This document shows, one piece after another, positions 45,542-53,733 of a stretch of DNA of 64,000 nucleotides. The stretch is from Pseudomonadota bacterium (lineage in GTDB: Bacteria > Pseudomonadota > Gammaproteobacteria > Steroidobacterales > GCA-2729495), in the NCBI GenBank assembly GCA_963204745.1, contig CAUJHF010000030.1, positions 1-64,000 of the forward strand. Reading direction: 5' to 3'. The translations under genes were made by a program, and so were the position numbers. The notes beneath the pieces were generated by a model. It saw nothing but the letters and a program-made list of their open reading frames with translations. It searched no databases and was not told where the DNA came from. The stretch's first letter is position 1. The number at the start of each line of letters is the position of its first letter.

Positions 45542-47095
45542 TCATCGCACCGGCATTGCATCGAAGGCAATGCTGATGCGCTTTTCGCCGGAAGTAAACG
45601 GAATGGTGCGGTGATAGAAGGCCGACGGGAACAGCGCAAGCCGGCCCTCCTGCGGTGCAACCACGCGCAGCTCAGCCGGCGCCCGCACCAGCAGGCGTTC
45701 CGGCGGGCGGCTGAATTCCAGCGCACCGGGCATCACTGGCCGCTTGCTCGCATCCGGCAGCGGCTGCATGTCCTGCGGTACGCGCACATAGTACGCACCG
45801 CTCAGCCAACCCAGCGGATGCATGTGCGGCGCCTGATGTCCGCCCGGCCCGAGCACGGTACCCCAGACCCGCAGCGTCCAGCGATCGGATGCGCGCGCCA
45901 TCATCGGATGCGTGGCGAGACCTGTCCGCCTGAAGTACTCGGCACTGTCGCGGACTGCCGTATTGATCAGCTCACGCAGTGCGGAGAGTGCCGGATGCGC
46001 ATCCAGATCGAGCTCGCCCGTCTGGCCACCGAGCCGCGTCGATTTGCCGAGCGGGTTGGTGTTCAACGAGGGGTCGCTCTCGATGCAGCGGGCAAGCTGC
46101 ACATTGAAGTCAGCGAGATCGGCAAATCCCGCCGGCACCGCTGGCTCGATGACCCGAACGCAGCGCTCCAGGTCGAGAATCTGTCGCGCCTCATCGGCGC
46201 GACCGGCATCGCGCAGGGCGTAGGCATACACCGTCAGCACCAGGCACTCGCCCGGATGTCGGCAAAGAAAAGCTTCACACAGCGACAGCGCGGCGCCCAT
46301 CCGGTCGTGCGCCGCCAGCAGGTTGGCAAGATCAGCCGTGGCACGCGCATTGTCCGGATTGATGCGCACCGCGGTGCGCAAGATCGCGATTGCCGCTTCA
46401 TGCTCACCGAGCATGCGTCGCGCGAGGCCGAGGTTGATCAGCGCCATGTCATCGGCCGGCTGGATCTTCAGCGCGCGCTCGAGATCTGCAACAGCCTCCG
46501 CATAGCGTTCGATACCGCAAAGGACCGCCCCGCGCGCGACCAGCAGGAGCGCCCGGCCGGGCCAGTCCTTCAGCGCGACATCGCATTCGCCCAGCGCTTC
46601 ATTGCCGCGGCCGGCTTCCAGCAAGGTATTGATCAGGTTGCAGCGCACCTCGATATCGTCGGGGTCCAGCACCAGGGCACGACGATGACAGTCGGCAGCT
46701 TCATCCACATGGCCACGGTATTGCAGCAGGGCGCCGAGGTTGGCCAGTGCCCGCACGTGATCCGGCGCAAGGCGCACCGCTTCGCGCAGCGCTTTTTCCG
46801 CCTGCAGCAACTCACCCGTCGCCAGATAACAGAGACCGAGTTCGGCAGCTGCTTCCGCATCATCAGGCGCCACAGCGCATGCCTGTTGCAGCAGGCCCAG
46901 CGCATGTCCGGCATCGCCCTGCTCGCGCGCCAGCACGCCACAGAGCCGCAGGGCCCGGGCATGTTGCGGCTCAAGTTCCAGGAAAGCCGCGTAGCGTTGC
47001 CCTGCTTCGTCGAGCCGGCCGGCGCGATGCAAGGACATCGCCTCGCGCAGCAGCTTGCGGCTTTCAGCTTGTTCGATCAGGTTCACGGGCGGCAA
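45542..47095 (-). CDS. TPR protein with C-terminal 2OG-Fe(II) oxygenase domain
   Basis: A protein of up to 517 residues. About seven TPR repeats (residues 15-330) precede a putative 2OG-Fe(II) oxygenase of the 2OG-FeII_Oxy_5 type, with PHMHPLGWLSGAYYVRVP, a jelly-roll core and a terminal FYHRTIPF and RISIAFD. It probably hydroxylates a protein or small substrate while the TPRs dock a partner. The start is doubtful: TTG 47095 is the ORF limit, GTG 47086 and ATG 47038 are alternatives. Confidence 0.8.
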   Translation of the reverse strand: MPPVNLIEQAESRKLLREAMSLHRAGRLDEAGQRYAAFLELEPQHARALRLCGVLAREQGDAGHALGLLQQACAVAPDDAEAAAELGLCYLATGELLQAEKALREAVRLAPDHVRALANLGALLQYRGHVDEAADCHRRALVLDPDDIEVRCNLINTLLEAGRGNEALGECDVALKDWPGRALLLVARGAVLCGIERYAEAVADLERALKIQPADDMALINLGLARRMLGEHEAAIAILRTAVRINPDNARATADLANLLAAHDRMGAALSLCEAFLCRHPGECLVLTVYAYALRDAGRADEARQILDLERCVRVIEPAVPAGFADLADFNVQLARCIESDPSLNTNPLGKSTRLGGQTGELDLDAHPALSALRELINTAVRDSAEYFRRTGLATHPMMARASDRWTLRVWGTVLGPGGHQAPHMHPLGWLSGAYYVRVPQDMQPLPDASKRPVMPGALEFSRPPERLLVRAPAELRVVAPQEGRLALFPSAFYHRTIPFTSGEKRISIAFDAMPVR

Positions 47096-47139
47096 GGGTA
47101 CAGATTCGAGATGGTGGAAAAAACAAGTGTCCGGTTAGT

Positions 47140-47652
47140 TCAGGCGTGATACCCGATCGCGCGCCACGCCGCCAGCTTGTCGGCCGGCGTGGTGCCGGCA
47201 TTGGCCGGACTGGTGGATGGCAAAGTGGCATAACGCAAGTCCGGGAACCGGAGAGCTAGCGTGGGCAACACCAGGCGACGATAAAGCTCGGCCGCGGTCT
47301 TGCCATTGAAGAACACCTGCGTGATCTGCAGATGGCGCGAGAAAAACCGCATGAAATCATTGGGCAGCGCCGATGAGCGCCGGATATTCGAATCAAGGCT
47401 GCCCGGACGCTGACAGGATGCGAGGACATCCCATAGCGCCACGCGGTGTGCAATCAGCGCCTCCAGCCGCTCCGCGTAAGGTGCCCTGCGGTCGATACCG
47501 TAAAGCTGCTCGACAATCTGCCAGAACAGGTTCTGCGGCTGCGCGTAGTACTGCCCTGCCGTCAGCGAGGCCACGCCCGGCATGGAGCCGAGCACCAGCA
47601 TACGGGCATCGGGACGGGAGACCGGCGCAAAACTGTTCAGGCGATCGGGCAT
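47140..47652 (-). CDS. DNA-deoxyinosine glycosylase (UDG family 6-like)
   Basis: A 170-residue glycosylase of the hypoxanthine-DNA type. The signature LGSMPGVASLTAGQYYAQPQ (21-40) with following NLFWQ, then ALWDVL and STSPANA, matches family 6 UDGs that remove hypoxanthine (deaminated adenine). ATG 47652 starts the family-like MPDRLNSFAPV; longer extensions lack similarity. It is 44 bases from the TPR gene start and divergent from the OsmC gene. Confidence 0.88.
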   Translation of the reverse strand: MPDRLNSFAPVSRPDARMLVLGSMPGVASLTAGQYYAQPQNLFWQIVEQLYGIDRRAPYAERLEALIAHRVALWDVLASCQRPGSLDSNIRRSSALPNDFMRFFSRHLQITQVFFNGKTAAELYRRLVLPTLALRFPDLRYATLPSTSPANAGTTPADKLAAWRAIGYHA

Positions 47653-47731
47653 CGGGCTGAGATTATGCGCCGGACCATCGTGTTCTGTGGCATCTTCAGC
47701 TTCTGGCCCAACCATCCGAGCAGGAACATTC

Positions 47732-48178
47732 ATGTCCGAGCACACAGCCCTCATCCGCTGGCAGAACAGCAGCACGACCATGGACTACGACAGCTATCCG
47801 CGCGATCACAGCTGGGAATTCCCCGGCGGCCCGGCGGTGTGCGGCTCGGCCGCCGAAGGCTATGGCGGCGGTACAGGCTGCATCGATCCCGAAGAAGGGC
47901 TGGTCGCCTCGGCATCCGCCTGCCACATGCTGACGTTTCTTGCTGTCGCGGCAAAGAAGAAGATGGTCGTGGCAAGCTACACCGACCAGCCCGTCGGGCA
48001 TCTGGAGAAGAATGCGGAAGGCCGCATCGCTGTGACCCGCATCGAACTGCACCCGGTCGTGCAATTTGGTCCCGGCACCGAAGTATCGGCCGACGAGCTG
48101 CGGCGGCTGCACGACTCGGCACACCGTAACTGCTTTATTGCCAATTCGATCAGGGCCGAGGTAACGGTCGCCGGCTAG
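47732..48178 (+). CDS. OsmC-family peroxiredoxin
   Basis: A 148-residue OsmC-like protein with the conserved Glu and two active-site cysteines at SASACHMLTFL and SAHRNCFIANSI. These thiol enzymes reduce organic hydroperoxides. The ribosome site AGGAACATTC precedes ATG 47732. The neighbourhood (deoxyinosine repair, cupin) is consistent with oxidative-stress housekeeping. Confidence 0.9.
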   Translation: MSEHTALIRWQNSSTTMDYDSYPRDHSWEFPGGPAVCGSAAEGYGGGTGCIDPEEGLVASASACHMLTFLAVAAKKKMVVASYTDQPVGHLEKNAEGRIAVTRIELHPVVQFGPGTEVSADELRRLHDSAHRNCFIANSIRAEVTVAG

Positions 48179-48274
48179 CGTCGCCGGGCAGCCCGCAGGC
48201 AAGGAGTTGCCAGCCACCAGGAAGCAGGGCAAGGTAACTCTCCGCCAACAAGAAGATTCCCGTGGAGGAAAGAC

Positions 48275-48610
48275 ATGGCATTGCATCATGCGGAGTCCGG
48301 CGAAATCGTCGACATCCGGCCCCTTGGCAAACAGCTGAAAGACACCATCGCAACCACACTGGTGAAAACCGCTCACATGCAGGTTTTTCGCTTCATCCTG
48401 CAGAAGGGCGCCGAGTTTGCTGAGCACAAGGTGCACGGCGAGATCACGGTGCAGTGCCTGGAGGGCGTTGTTGAACTCGACTCCGGCGCACGTAAACAGA
48501 CCCTGCGCGCCGGCGAGCTTGTCTACCTGAAGGGCGATGCCCCGCATGCGCTTCGCGGCGTCGAGGACGCGTCGGTACTGGTGACGATCGTGGCAAACCA
48601 CAAGAGCTGA
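48275..48610 (+). CDS. Small cupin-domain protein
   Basis: A 111-residue single cupin barrel with metal-binding motif 1 (HKVHGEITVQCLEG) and a motif 2 GELVYLKGDAPHALRGVED. A strong GGAGGAAAG ribosome site precedes ATG 48275. Function unknown. It is followed by a hairpin, then the NO reductase promoter. Confidence 0.88.
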   Translation: MALHHAESGEIVDIRPLGKQLKDTIATTLVKTAHMQVFRFILQKGAEFAEHKVHGEITVQCLEGVVELDSGARKQTLRAGELVYLKGDAPHALRGVEDASVLVTIVANHKS

Positions 48611-48636
48611 ATCGGCGACAGCTGCTGCGGGCCGAC

Positions 48637-48662
48637 CATCCTGCCGGAATCCCGGCAGGATG
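48637..48662 (+). terminator. Hairpin downstream of small cupin gene
   Basis: A perfect 11-base stem CATCCTGCCGG/CCGGCAGGATG with a four-base AATC loop, 26 bases after the cupin stop. There is no run of T afterwards, so it is at best a weak or Rho-assisted terminator. Confidence 0.5.
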
Positions 48663-48672
48663 GCAGGTCTAT

Positions 48673-48695
48673 AAGATATATCCCATATATTGCTT
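48673..48695 (+). promoter_or_regulatory. Candidate NsrR operator
   Basis: AAGATATATCCCATATATTGCTT shares the AAG-AT-TAT half and CTT end of the 23-base NsrR consensus recalled for gammaproteobacteria, matching at 16 of 23 positions by my alignment. It overlaps the proposed -35 of the NO reductase promoter, and an nsrR gene follows the reductase. Confidence 0.5.
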
Positions 48696-48717
48696 TTCAG
48701 AAGCTGCCGGGTACTAT
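48690..48717 (+). promoter_or_regulatory. Candidate sigma-70 promoter of NO reductase
   Basis: TTGCTT (48690-48695) and TACTAT (48712-48717) are separated by 16 bases, giving a reasonable sigma-70 promoter about 45 bases upstream of the start codon. It overlaps the candidate NsrR operator. Confidence 0.5.
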
Positions 48718-48742
48718 AAGAACTATCGTTAATAGTTCTTAT
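48716..48742. promoter_or_regulatory. Perfect inverted repeat upstream of NO reductase
   Basis: ATAAGAACTAT and ATAGTTCTTAT are perfect inverted repeats (48716-48726 and 48732-48742) around a five-base centre CGTTA, overlapping the proposed -10 and start of transcription. It could be a repressor operator or a 5' RNA hairpin. It does not match the FNR/DNR box. Confidence 0.6.
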
Positions 48743-48762
48743 GAAACCTGGAAGGCTGACCC

Positions 48763-51042
48763 ATGCGCTCTCCCCGTCTGATCTGGCAAACCCTCGCCGT
48801 GGTTTTCGTTCTGTCCTTCGCTGTGCTCGGCTGGACAGGCCGGGAAATCTACCTCGCCGCGCCGCCAATTCCCGCGAGGGTTGTCGTCGATGACGGCAGC
48901 GTGATCTACAGCGGGGCTGATATCCAGCGTGGCCAGCAGGTCTGGCTCGCCGCCGGCGGCCAGCAACTCGGTTCGGTCTGGGGACACGGTGGCTACGTGG
49001 CGCCGGACTGGTCGGCCGACTGGCTGCACCGCGAAGCGCTGGCACTGCGGGAAGAACTGGCGATCAGCATCTTTGCGACGCCATACGCAGAACTTGCCTT
49101 CGAACAACGTGCCGGCGTCGACGCACGTGTCCGGCTGATGATGCGCCGCAACGACTACGACGCTGACAGCGGGACGCTGCGCATCTCCGCGGCCAGGGCT
49201 GCAGCCATCAGCACAGTCGCGACACATTATGGTGAATTGTTCGGCAACGGGCAGGCGCTGGACACGCTGCGCGAGCAGTATGCGATGAGCACCGATACCG
49301 TGCCGGCCGCAGCCGATCGTCGGGCGCTCTCGGCTTTCTTCTTCTGGTCGTCATGGGCTGCAGCCACCGACCGTCCGGGAGAAACCGGCATCTCCTACAC
49401 CAGCAACTGGCCGCACGAGCCGCTGGTCGGCAACCGCATGACCGCCGGCAGCGCCATCTGGTCGATCGTCAGCGTCATTCTGCTCATCGCCGGGATTGCC
49501 GCCATGCTCTGGTATCACAGTGCGCAACATGAGCCTGAGCCACCGGCAGTGCCGGCCAGGGATCCGCTGTTTGGTGCACAAGCGACCGCCTCAATGCTTG
49601 CGACCCGCAAATACTTCTTCGCCGTCGTCGGGATCCTGCTCCTGCAGGTCGCGATGGGGGTCGTCACCGCACACTATGCTGTCGAAGGACAGACCTTCTT
49701 CTCCTTGCCGCTCGGCGAACTGCTGCCCTATGTGGTGAGCCGCACGATCCACACGCAGACCGGCATCTTCTGGATCGCAACCGCCTGGCTCGCCACCGGG
49801 CTCTATATCGCTCCGCTGCTCTCGGGCAAGGAACCTGCCGGCCAGAAGCTCGGCGTCGATCTGCTGTTCTGGGCGCTGGTCGCCATCGTGGTCGGCTCAA
49901 CCCTTACCGGCTGGCTCGGTACGCTGCAGGCGCGCGGCACAGACTATGCGTTCTGGATCGGCAACCAGGGCCTGGAGTTCACCAGCATGGGACGCGTATG
50001 GCAGATCCTGCTGTTTGTCGGCCTGATGTTCTGGCTGTTCCTGCTCGGCCGCGCGCTGTGGCCGGCACTGCGCCAGCCAGGGGAAACGCGCGGCCTGATC
50101 GCCATGGTGTTTCTGTCGGCCACCTGCATCGGCGGCTTCTATGCCACCTCGCTGGTCTGGGGCCAGGAAACGCACTACTCGATGATTGAATACTGGCGCT
50201 GGTGGCTGGTGCACCTGTGGGTGGAGGGCTTCTTCGAAGTGTTTGCCACCGCGGTGGTAGCCCTGATCTTCACACGGCTCGGACTGATCCGGACCAGCAC
50301 CGCCAACGTTGCCATCGTCATGGAGACCACGGTGTTTCTGTTCGGCGGCATCCTCGGCACGCTGCACCATCTGTATTTCACCGGTGCACCGACCTCGGTG
50401 ATCGCACTCGGCGCGGTGTTCTCGGCCATGGAAGTGGTGCCTCTGGCACTGGTCGGGATCGAAGGCTATCGCACATACCTGCGCAGCAAGGCGGCACCGT
50501 GGGTCGCGAGCTATCGCTGGCCGATCCTCTTCTTTATCGCCGTCGGCTTCTGGAACACGGTCGGCGCAGGGCTGCTCGGCTTCTCCATCAACCCGCCCGC
50601 ATCGCTCTATTTCGTGCAGGGGCTTAACCTGACGGCAGCCCACGGGCATGCGGCACTGTTCGGCGTTTACGGCATGCTCGGCATCGGCTTGATGCTCTTT
50701 TGCCTGCGCGGCCTTTATGCGCCCGGCCGGCATGCCGAAGCCCTGGTGGGCAAGGCCTTCTGGTGCCTCAACGCAGGGCTGGCCATGATGGTGTTCATGT
50801 CCCTCCTGCCCGCCGGCATCTATCAGGCAGCGGCAAGTATCACGCAGGGCCTGTGGTATGCGCGCTCGCCGGAAATCGTGCACTCGCCGGTCATGGAGTT
50901 CCTGGTCTGGATGCGGGTGCCCGGCGACATCGTCTTTGCACTCGGCGTCCTCGCACTGTCCGCCTATGTACTGAAACTCCTCGGGCGGGAGCCCGGGGAG
51001 CTCAGGCAAGGCAAACTCGCGTCGGCCAGTGAAACCGCCTGA
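48763..51042 (+). CDS. norZ: Quinol-dependent nitric oxide reductase (qNOR)
   Basis: A 759-residue fused NorC/NorB-type enzyme that reduces NO to N2O with quinol electrons. One N-terminal helix leads into a periplasmic cytochrome-c-like fold without a CxxCH haem motif (the qNOR pattern), followed by a haem-copper-oxidase-like core of about 12 helices with haem/FeB histidines in HTQTGIFWI, HLWVEGFFEVFATA, HHLYFTG and HGHAALFGVYGM. GGAAGG precedes ATG 48763. nsrR follows by 24 bases, giving NO-responsive autoregulated detoxification. Confidence 0.96.
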   Translation: MRSPRLIWQTLAVVFVLSFAVLGWTGREIYLAAPPIPARVVVDDGSVIYSGADIQRGQQVWLAAGGQQLGSVWGHGGYVAPDWSADWLHREALALREELAISIFATPYAELAFEQRAGVDARVRLMMRRNDYDADSGTLRISAARAAAISTVATHYGELFGNGQALDTLREQYAMSTDTVPAAADRRALSAFFFWSSWAAATDRPGETGISYTSNWPHEPLVGNRMTAGSAIWSIVSVILLIAGIAAMLWYHSAQHEPEPPAVPARDPLFGAQATASMLATRKYFFAVVGILLLQVAMGVVTAHYAVEGQTFFSLPLGELLPYVVSRTIHTQTGIFWIATAWLATGLYIAPLLSGKEPAGQKLGVDLLFWALVAIVVGSTLTGWLGTLQARGTDYAFWIGNQGLEFTSMGRVWQILLFVGLMFWLFLLGRALWPALRQPGETRGLIAMVFLSATCIGGFYATSLVWGQETHYSMIEYWRWWLVHLWVEGFFEVFATAVVALIFTRLGLIRTSTANVAIVMETTVFLFGGILGTLHHLYFTGAPTSVIALGAVFSAMEVVPLALVGIEGYRTYLRSKAAPWVASYRWPILFFIAVGFWNTVGAGLLGFSINPPASLYFVQGLNLTAAHGHAALFGVYGMLGIGLMLFCLRGLYAPGRHAEALVGKAFWCLNAGLAMMVFMSLLPAGIYQAAASITQGLWYARSPEIVHSPVMEFLVWMRVPGDIVFALGVLALSAYVLKLLGREPGELRQGKLASASETA

Positions 51043-51066
51043 GCCGGCTCAGGCATAATATGCAGC

Positions 51067-51522
51067 ATGCGCCTCACGACATTTACCGATTACAACCTGC
51101 GCGTGCTCATCTATCTGGCCATCCAGCCGGACAAGCGGGCCACCATTGCCGAGATCGCCGCTGCCTTCGGGATTTCAGAGAGTCATCTGATGAAGGTGGT
51201 GCACTTCCTCGGCAAGCACGGGATTCTTGCCAACGTGCGCGGCAAGGGTGGCGGGCTTACGCTCGCCAAGCCTGCGGAGGAAATCAATGTCGGTGCCATC
51301 GTGCAGCTTACCGAGGCCGACGCCCTGCTCGCCGAGTGCTTCAACGACGAGCACAACGCCTGTGTCATCACCCGCGTCTGCCAGCTGCGCCGGGTGCTTG
51401 GTGAGGCGGCAAAGGCCTTCAGTGATGTTCTCAACCAGTACACCGTCGCTGACCTGATCAGCGAGCGCCCCAAGCTGGCCCGCATCCTGTCGATTCCGAT
51501 AGAGTCTGTGGGACGGAGGTAA
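51067..51522 (+). CDS. nsrR: NO-sensing Rrf2-family repressor NsrR
   Basis: A 151-residue Rrf2 regulator: winged helix (TIAEIAAAFGISESHLMKVV, VRGKGGGLTLAKPAE) and three cysteines Cys91, Cys99, Cys105 for a [4Fe-4S] cluster that NO destroys. The Cys spacing resembles known NsrR proteins. It follows norZ by 24 bases on the same strand and probably represses it through the operator upstream of norZ. Confidence 0.93.
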   Translation: MRLTTFTDYNLRVLIYLAIQPDKRATIAEIAAAFGISESHLMKVVHFLGKHGILANVRGKGGGLTLAKPAEEINVGAIVQLTEADALLAECFNDEHNACVITRVCQLRRVLGEAAKAFSDVLNQYTVADLISERPKLARILSIPIESVGRR

Positions 51523-51594
51523 GGCGCCGTCGACTGCGCCGGGCCGTTGGGCCCTGCCGTCAGTTGTTGTCGGCAAGCACACCCGCAACGCCGC

Positions 51595-52077
51595 TCACTG
51601 GTAAGGCTCTCCGCTCTTGTGCCGGAACTGCCATGAGCCGTCTGCAAGGTACGCCTCCAGATCATCATCGGGGTAACAGACGCCATCACCGGGAGTGCGG
51701 TCGCCGACCTCAAGGTAAACGACCACGGCACTGCTACGGTTAACCAGGTGGTGGCCACCACCCTCCCCGGCCCTGAATCCTGCACACATGCCCGGGGCCA
51801 GCAAGGTTTCTCCGGCGTCGGTAACAAGGCTCGGGGTGCCCTCGAGGATAAAGACAAACTCGTCCTGCCTGGTGTGTGAATGCCGGAGCGCCGATACAGA
51901 ACCCGGCTCCATGCGGACAAGATTCACCCCGAAGTTGGTGAGCCCGAAGACTTCACCGAGCTGGCGCTTGACGCGGCCGCTTACCCGCGAAGCAAACGGT
52001 TCCGGATAGCTCGACGGGCTGGTTCGTGGCGCAACGTCACGGGCTGCGACCGCAACACGCTTTTTGTCACTCGACAT
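51595..52077 (-). CDS. Cupin-domain protein
   Basis: A 160-residue cupin with metal motif HSHTRQDEFVFILEG and later GGGHHLVNRS; the family is annotated as cupin domain proteins without defined substrates. It is convergent with nsrR across 72 bases and has a start at 52077 with no strong ribosome site seen. Confidence 0.85.
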   Translation of the reverse strand: MSSDKKRVAVAARDVAPRTSPSSYPEPFASRVSGRVKRQLGEVFGLTNFGVNLVRMEPGSVSALRHSHTRQDEFVFILEGTPSLVTDAGETLLAPGMCAGFRAGEGGGHHLVNRSSAVVVYLEVGDRTPGDGVCYPDDDLEAYLADGSWQFRHKSGEPYQ

Positions 52078-52237
52078 CCGTTTTCTGCCTTCCCTGTACC
52101 GCTGATCCGATTCTCATACATCAACGCGCGAGCTCAAAGGCCCCATGCAATCGTTCTGTCGCCATCTGCGCGCCAGGCGAGCGGCTCACAGGAAGATGGT
52201 CACGACCATGGCGGCGATACCGCCACCTGCGAAAGAT

Positions 52238-52756
52238 TCATCGCGCCTGGCGCAACCACTTCTGCTTTGCACCGAAGCCCAGCTTCCACAGCCAGGTTTC
52301 TGTGTAGAGAATCTTGTCGGGAACGATCTTCACAACCTGACGTTCGAAGGGTTTGCTGGTGTCCATGGCCAGATCGCTCACCCATTCGTGCCAGCGAAAG
52401 ATCTGCATGCCGCGCTCCCAGCCGGGCGCGTGCGGCTCGATGATCGTGGCACGGCCGAAGAGCTGCACGCCCCGGGCACTGTGCCAGCCGTGGTAGGCCC
52501 CATGCACAGCGACCGAGATGCGCGAATCGCGCTGCAGGGCCTTGAGCTTGGGTGTACCGGGGTCGGGCAGGATGTAGAGATCGAGACCGTCGGCGTAGTA
52601 CTCGATGGGACTCGCGATCGGGCCGCTCTTGCCGATGGTCGCCATCACACACATGTTGGTGGAGCCCAGCAGTTGCTGGATCCGGTCTTCGAGCTGCTCG
52701 CGCGGCAGCACGGTCGTGGGCCAGGGTGGTTCAACCCAGCGATATGCGGTGCTCAT
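52238..52756 (-). CDS. Pyridoxamine 5'-phosphate oxidase-like flavin-binding protein
   Basis: A 172-residue split-barrel FMN-binding protein of the PNPOx-like group, with MCVMATIGKSGPIASPIEYY and YILPDPGTPKLKALQRDSRI. The group includes general stress and F420/FMN-dependent reductases. GAGGAG precedes ATG 52756; the longer ORF is not supported. It lies 35 bases downstream of the Rieske gene, possibly co-transcribed. Confidence 0.82.
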   Translation of the reverse strand: MSTAYRWVEPPWPTTVLPREQLEDRIQQLLGSTNMCVMATIGKSGPIASPIEYYADGLDLYILPDPGTPKLKALQRDSRISVAVHGAYHGWHSARGVQLFGRATIIEPHAPGWERGMQIFRWHEWVSDLAMDTSKPFERQVVKIVPDKILYTETWLWKLGFGAKQKWLRQAR

Positions 52757-52791
52757 GGTGTGCTCCTCGGATAATGAACAAATCCTGTCAC

Positions 52792-53733
52792 TCAGCGCTG
52801 CGCATCGGCCACGGAAAGCGCGCATCGCCGCTCGGCGTACGCCACATCTTCGACCCACAGGCGTGCCGCGCGTTTTTCGATCAGCGGGCGGATCCAGCGT
52901 GCCAGGGGCAGCACGTATTTCATCTGTGGCCGGTCTGAAGCAGCGAGCGTGGACTCGATGACAGCGCAATGCGTATCGTCGATCGGCGTGGCATGTGTCT
53001 CGACCACCGAGCCCACGCCATCCCCGCCGACGATGGTCATGACGATCGTGCGCGGCTCCGGGCAGTGAAAGCGCGCATCCACCTCGACAGCCAGCCGGCC
53101 GAGCACGAGGAAAGCCACGCGCACGATGATGTCCTCATCGCTCCGCTCGATGACACGCAGGCGGCCGAAGGTGTGCGGGTGATAATGCGCACCGTGCCAG
53201 GGATCGAGCCGGTTGGCGAGGATGTCTTCCGGACGGCACCGGGCTTCCATGCGCACCGTGGCGTCCAGATATGTTGCCGGGCGCGGCGCCATGATGGGCC
53301 CTTCGGTGGGCTGCTCACCGCAATCGTCAAGCCGCACCCACACCAGCACGCCGTCATCATGTACCGGCAATGGCGCCCAGTTCCCCATCGGCCGCTCGCC
53401 GAGTTCCAGCCCGTGCCAGGGGCAAACCAGGCAGCCGTTGCGTACCGCGCCGGCACTTAGCGATGCGCCCAGATGCGGACAGGTGTCGGAGGCGGCCATC
53501 AGGCCGCTTTTCCCCTGCCAGAAAACGAATTCACGATCATCGATGCGGTAGCGGCGCGGTTGTGCACCGAACTTCCGGCGATCATCAACAACAAACCAGC
53601 CGCCGCCGGGCTTGTTCAGCGCGCGCTGCAGCGCCTGACCGATCCAGCGCGGATCCGCCTGCTGCCAGTCAGGCAGCGTCGAGGTGACCGGGCGTGGCTC
53701 GAGTTCACGACCGAAGATGATCAGATCACTCAT
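52792..53733 (-). CDS. Rieske 2Fe-2S oxygenase (DUF5914-like)
   Basis: A 313-residue Rieske oxygenase: [2Fe-2S] ligands Cys85-x-His87 and Cys104-x2-His107 (CPHLG, CPWHG) in an N-terminal domain, then a non-haem iron region with LDPWHGAHYHPHTFG. It is reminiscent of DUF5914 Rieske proteins found with carotenoid CrtU-like genes. It overlaps the FAD desaturase stop by four bases and should act with it, perhaps hydroxylating or further oxidising a carotenoid end group. Confidence 0.82.
   Translation of the reverse strand: MSDLIIFGRELEPRPVTSTLPDWQQADPRWIGQALQRALNKPGGGWFVVDDRRKFGAQPRRYRIDDREFVFWQGKSGLMAASDTCPHLGASLSAGAVRNGCLVCPWHGLELGERPMGNWAPLPVHDDGVLVWVRLDDCGEQPTEGPIMAPRPATYLDATVRMEARCRPEDILANRLDPWHGAHYHPHTFGRLRVIERSDEDIIVRVAFLVLGRLAVEVDARFHCPEPRTIVMTIVGGDGVGSVVETHATPIDDTHCAVIESTLAASDRPQMKYVLPLARWIRPLIEKRAARLWVEDVAYAERRCALSVADAQR

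Noticed and set aside
44900-47149. A 749-codon plus-strand open frame antisense to two genes
   Set aside because: It runs opposite the lipoprotein NAD(P)-binding and TPR-oxygenase genes, both of which show family motifs. Long antisense frames are expected in GC-rich DNA with strong third-position bias.
48716-48742. Inverted repeat as an FNR/DNR box
   Set aside because: It lacks TTGAT-N4-ATCAA; arms are ATAAGAACTAT.
47696-49045. A 449-codon minus-strand open frame across OsmC, cupin and the NO reductase start
   Set aside because: It overlaps three supported genes on the other strand and the intergenic operators, with no family-like motifs.
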